Positions 62,232-64,000 of a stretch of 64,000 nucleotides of DNA are shown here, one piece after another. A program made the position numbers and the translations under genes. This DNA comes from Streptomyces musisoli (GTDB lineage Bacteria; Actinomycetota; Actinomycetes; Streptomycetales; Streptomycetaceae). Under the pieces are notes generated by a model. It saw nothing but the letters and a program-made list of their open reading frames with translations, did no database searches and had not been told where the DNA came from. The first letter of the stretch is position 1. Every line of letters starts with the position of its first letter. The stretch covers positions 186,001 through 250,000 of the forward strand of contig NZ_JAERRH010000011.1 in NCBI RefSeq assembly GCF_016741855.1, given 5' to 3'.

Positions 62232-63995
62232 TCACTCCCCGGCACACCCCGAGCCGGTGATCGCGGCGAGGGCACGGCGCAGGGCGGTGCCGCTCGCGGG
62301 GTGCTCGGGCCAGCGGGCGCCGATGTGGCCGTCGGGGCGGACGAGCAGGGCGCCGCGCGGGCCGAGACCCCACGGGCCGGCGTGCTCCGCGGGAAGCGGC
62401 TCGACGCGCAGCGGCCAGGGGGCTCCGGGGTGCCGCGTCCAGCGGGCGGGATCCGGGGTGAGCAGGGTGAACCACTCGCCGCAGGTGTCGAGCGTCGAGC
62501 GGCCGGGCCCGAGCCAGAGGTGCGGCATACGACGGCCCGGCTCGGCGGTGGGGACGTAGTCCGTGCCGACGCCGGTGCCGGCGCCCGTCTCCTGGTCCTT
62601 GGCACCGGTGCCGGTGCCCGTCTCGCGGTCCGTGGCCATGCCGGGGCCGCCGCCCGCCTCCCGGTCCGTGGCGCCGGTGCCGGTACCCGTCTCCGTGCCC
62701 ATGAAACCGTCGGTGCCGGTGCCCGTCGCCGGGTCCATGGCGCCATCCGTGCCGGCGGCGGTGCCCGTCCCGCGGTTCGTGGTCGTGTCGGTGCCGGTGA
62801 GGACGGCGGCGGAGCGGTAGGTGACGCCGAGTACCAGGCCGAGTTGCGCGAAGTACCGCTCCGACCAGGGGGTTTCAACCCGAGCCGAGTCCGCCGTACC
62901 GCTGCCGAGCTGGTCCTGGCGCCGGCTCTGCACCCGCCCCAGAAGCTGCGCGTTGGCCACCGCCTGACGGAGCGTCGCCTGGGCGACGGGTCGGCGTTCC
63001 GCCTCGTAGGTCTCCAGCAGGCCCGGTCCGGCCCAGCCGTGCACCAGCCCCGCCAGTTTCCAGCAGAGGTTGTGCACATCGGCGAGCCCCGCGTTCATGC
63101 CGAGCCCGCCGATGATCGGGACCGCGTGCGCGGCGTCGCCGGCCAGCAGGGTCCGCCCGTGGCGGAAGCGGTCGGCGACGAAGGCGTGCATCACCCAGTG
63201 CTGGACGCGTACCACCTCGGCCCGTACGCCCGCCCCCGGACCGAGGGCGCGCGTGACGATGCCGGACCAGTCGGCGTGCGCGGCGTCCTCGGGCGTGGGG
63301 CCGAACCAGGCCCAGCCGCCCTCGGGATAGAGCGGGGCGAAGGAGCCGTGCGCGGTGAAGTAGACCCCGGCGGGCTGCCGGGCGCGCCAGCTGCCGAGGT
63401 CGGCGTCGAACACGACGGTGGTGAAGCCGCCCAGCGCTCCCGGTCCGCTGGTGCCGATCCCCAGCAGGCGCCGGACCGTGGAGTTCGCGCCGTCGGCGGC
63501 GAGGACGTAACGGGCCCGGACGCGCGTTCCGGCGCCCTGCCCCCGGCCGGCGAGCCGGGCCACGACCCCGTCCGGCTCCTCGGTGAGCGCGACGAGTTCG
63601 GCCCCGAACCGGACCGGTGTGTCCGCCGCGCCGAGCAGCGTCGGCTCCAGCCGGTCCTGTGAGGTGACCACGCCGGTCACCGGGCTCTCGGGCACCGGCG
63701 TGTGAACCCCGACCATCGCCGCCGTGGCGAAGTCGGCGCCGTGCAGGGTGTCGCGGAAACGGACCCTGCCGTACTCCGGCGCGAACGCGCGAGCGGTGAT
63801 GCGGTCGGCGAGTCCGAGCCGGCGGTAGATCTCCATGGACCGCAGGTTGACCAGCCGAGAGCGGGGGAAGGGCGACAGTTCCGCGTGCTTCTCGACCAGC
63901 AGGGCCGGCACGCCCCAGCGCGCCAGCAGCGCCCGGGCGGTCAGCCCGACCGGCCCACCGCCGACGATCAGCACCGGTGTCACGGTCTCCGTCAC
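62232..63995 (-). CDS. FAD-dependent aromatic-type monooxygenase with Gly/Thr repeat insert
   Basis: A 587-residue PHBH-family flavoprotein. FAD motifs are VLIVGGGPVGLTARALLARW, YVLAADGANSTVRRLLG and LLAGDAAHAVPIIGGLGMNAG; the C-terminal thioredoxin-like region has WFTLLTPDPARW. Relatives hydroxylate aromatic rings, polyketides or rifampicin. Between them lies about 80 residues of TGTGT/GTDR repeats (DNA 62559-62799) without counterpart in the family. GTG at 63993-63995 is 5 bp from the window edge, so the true start may lie further left on this strand. Confidence 0.85.
   Translation of the reverse strand: MTETVTPVLIVGGGPVGLTARALLARWGVPALLVEKHAELSPFPRSRLVNLRSMEIYRRLGLADRITARAFAPEYGRVRFRDTLHGADFATAAMVGVHTPVPESPVTGVVTSQDRLEPTLLGAADTPVRFGAELVALTEEPDGVVARLAGRGQGAGTRVRARYVLAADGANSTVRRLLGIGTSGPGALGGFTTVVFDADLGSWRARQPAGVYFTAHGSFAPLYPEGGWAWFGPTPEDAAHADWSGIVTRALGPGAGVRAEVVRVQHWVMHAFVADRFRHGRTLLAGDAAHAVPIIGGLGMNAGLADVHNLCWKLAGLVHGWAGPGLLETYEAERRPVAQATLRQAVANAQLLGRVQSRRQDQLGSGTADSARVETPWSERYFAQLGLVLGVTYRSAAVLTGTDTTTNRGTGTAAGTDGAMDPATGTGTDGFMGTETGTGTGATDREAGGGPGMATDRETGTGTGAKDQETGAGTGVGTDYVPTAEPGRRMPHLWLGPGRSTLDTCGEWFTLLTPDPARWTRHPGAPWPLRVEPLPAEHAGPWGLGPRGALLVRPDGHIGARWPEHPASGTALRRALAAITGSGCAGE
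62559..62799 (-). repeat. Coding low-complexity repeat in the FAD monooxygenase
   Basis: CCGGTGCCGGTGCCCGT-type units repeat irregularly at roughly 30-60 bp, encoding TGTGT, GTETGTGTGA and DRETGTGTGA blocks. The frame is maintained through the tract. Confidence 0.85.
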
Positions 63996-64000
63996 CGGCA

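Overview
The window is about 64 kb of very GC-rich DNA with dense genes, many GTG/TTG starts and paired tandem conservons. It is chromosomal DNA of a Streptomyces species. Gene order (ddlA-gpsA-plsC, cofC, hupS, leuCD/ndgR, tRNA-Gln/Glu, gltX, two conservons, accB/accE, citramalate synthase, urease, ilvE, leuB, proline catabolism) matches, from memory, the core region of S. coelicolor around SCO5518-SCO5560. No phage, plasmid, insertion sequence or CRISPR was seen.

Layout. 0-5 kb: cell wall and phospholipid precursors (ddlA fragment, gpsA, plsC), F420 biosynthesis (cofC) and the lysine-tailed HU protein hupS. 4.8-7.8 kb: leuCD with the divergent IclR-type regulator ndgR. 7.9-10.8 kb: a MerR/DUF4188 divergent pair with a clear operator, five tRNA genes (2 Gln, 3 Glu), a HAD phosphatase and an orphan RelE-like protein. 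10.9-13.6 kb: gltX, a fumarylacetoacetase-type hydrolase and a small peptide gene with a duplicated motif. 14.1-24.6 kb: two complete tandem conservons (sensor kinase-like CvnA, Roadblock CvnB, DUF742 CvnC, GTPase CvnD). A NACHT-LRR (bacterial NLR-like) gene follows them and precedes accE/accB.

30-41 kb is a more accessory block of secreted enzymes: a PL8 polysaccharide lyase, a small M15-like metallopeptidase candidate, a YceI protein, a Gly-rich membrane protein, and divergent GH3 and GH30 beta-glucan hydrolases that share a palindromic operator candidate. A GPP34 protein follows. 41.5-45.9 kb: VOC protein, citramalate synthase with an apparent leader peptide and attenuator, an MFS transporter and a TetR regulator. 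46-51 kb: a nitrogen block of agmatine deiminase, an orphan two-gene urease (ureAB fusion and ureC, no accessory genes) and a divergent NCS1 permease. 51-53.5 kb: ilvE and leuB. 53.7-57.9 kb: a tiny conserved-looking ORF, LysR/oxidoreductase with a perfect palindrome, an AAC(2')-type acetyltransferase and an alpha/beta hydrolase. 57.9-62.1 kb: proline catabolism (pruA, proline dehydrogenase, PucR-type regulator). The window ends in an FAD monooxygenase carrying an unusual Gly/Thr repeat insert.

Themes worth following: recurrent palindromes in divergent promoters next to local regulators; several minisatellite arrays in intergenic DNA; two independent duplications of gene 3' ends left as in-frame C-terminal remnants; gene conversion between the two cvnD copies; and an NLR-like gene next to the conservons.
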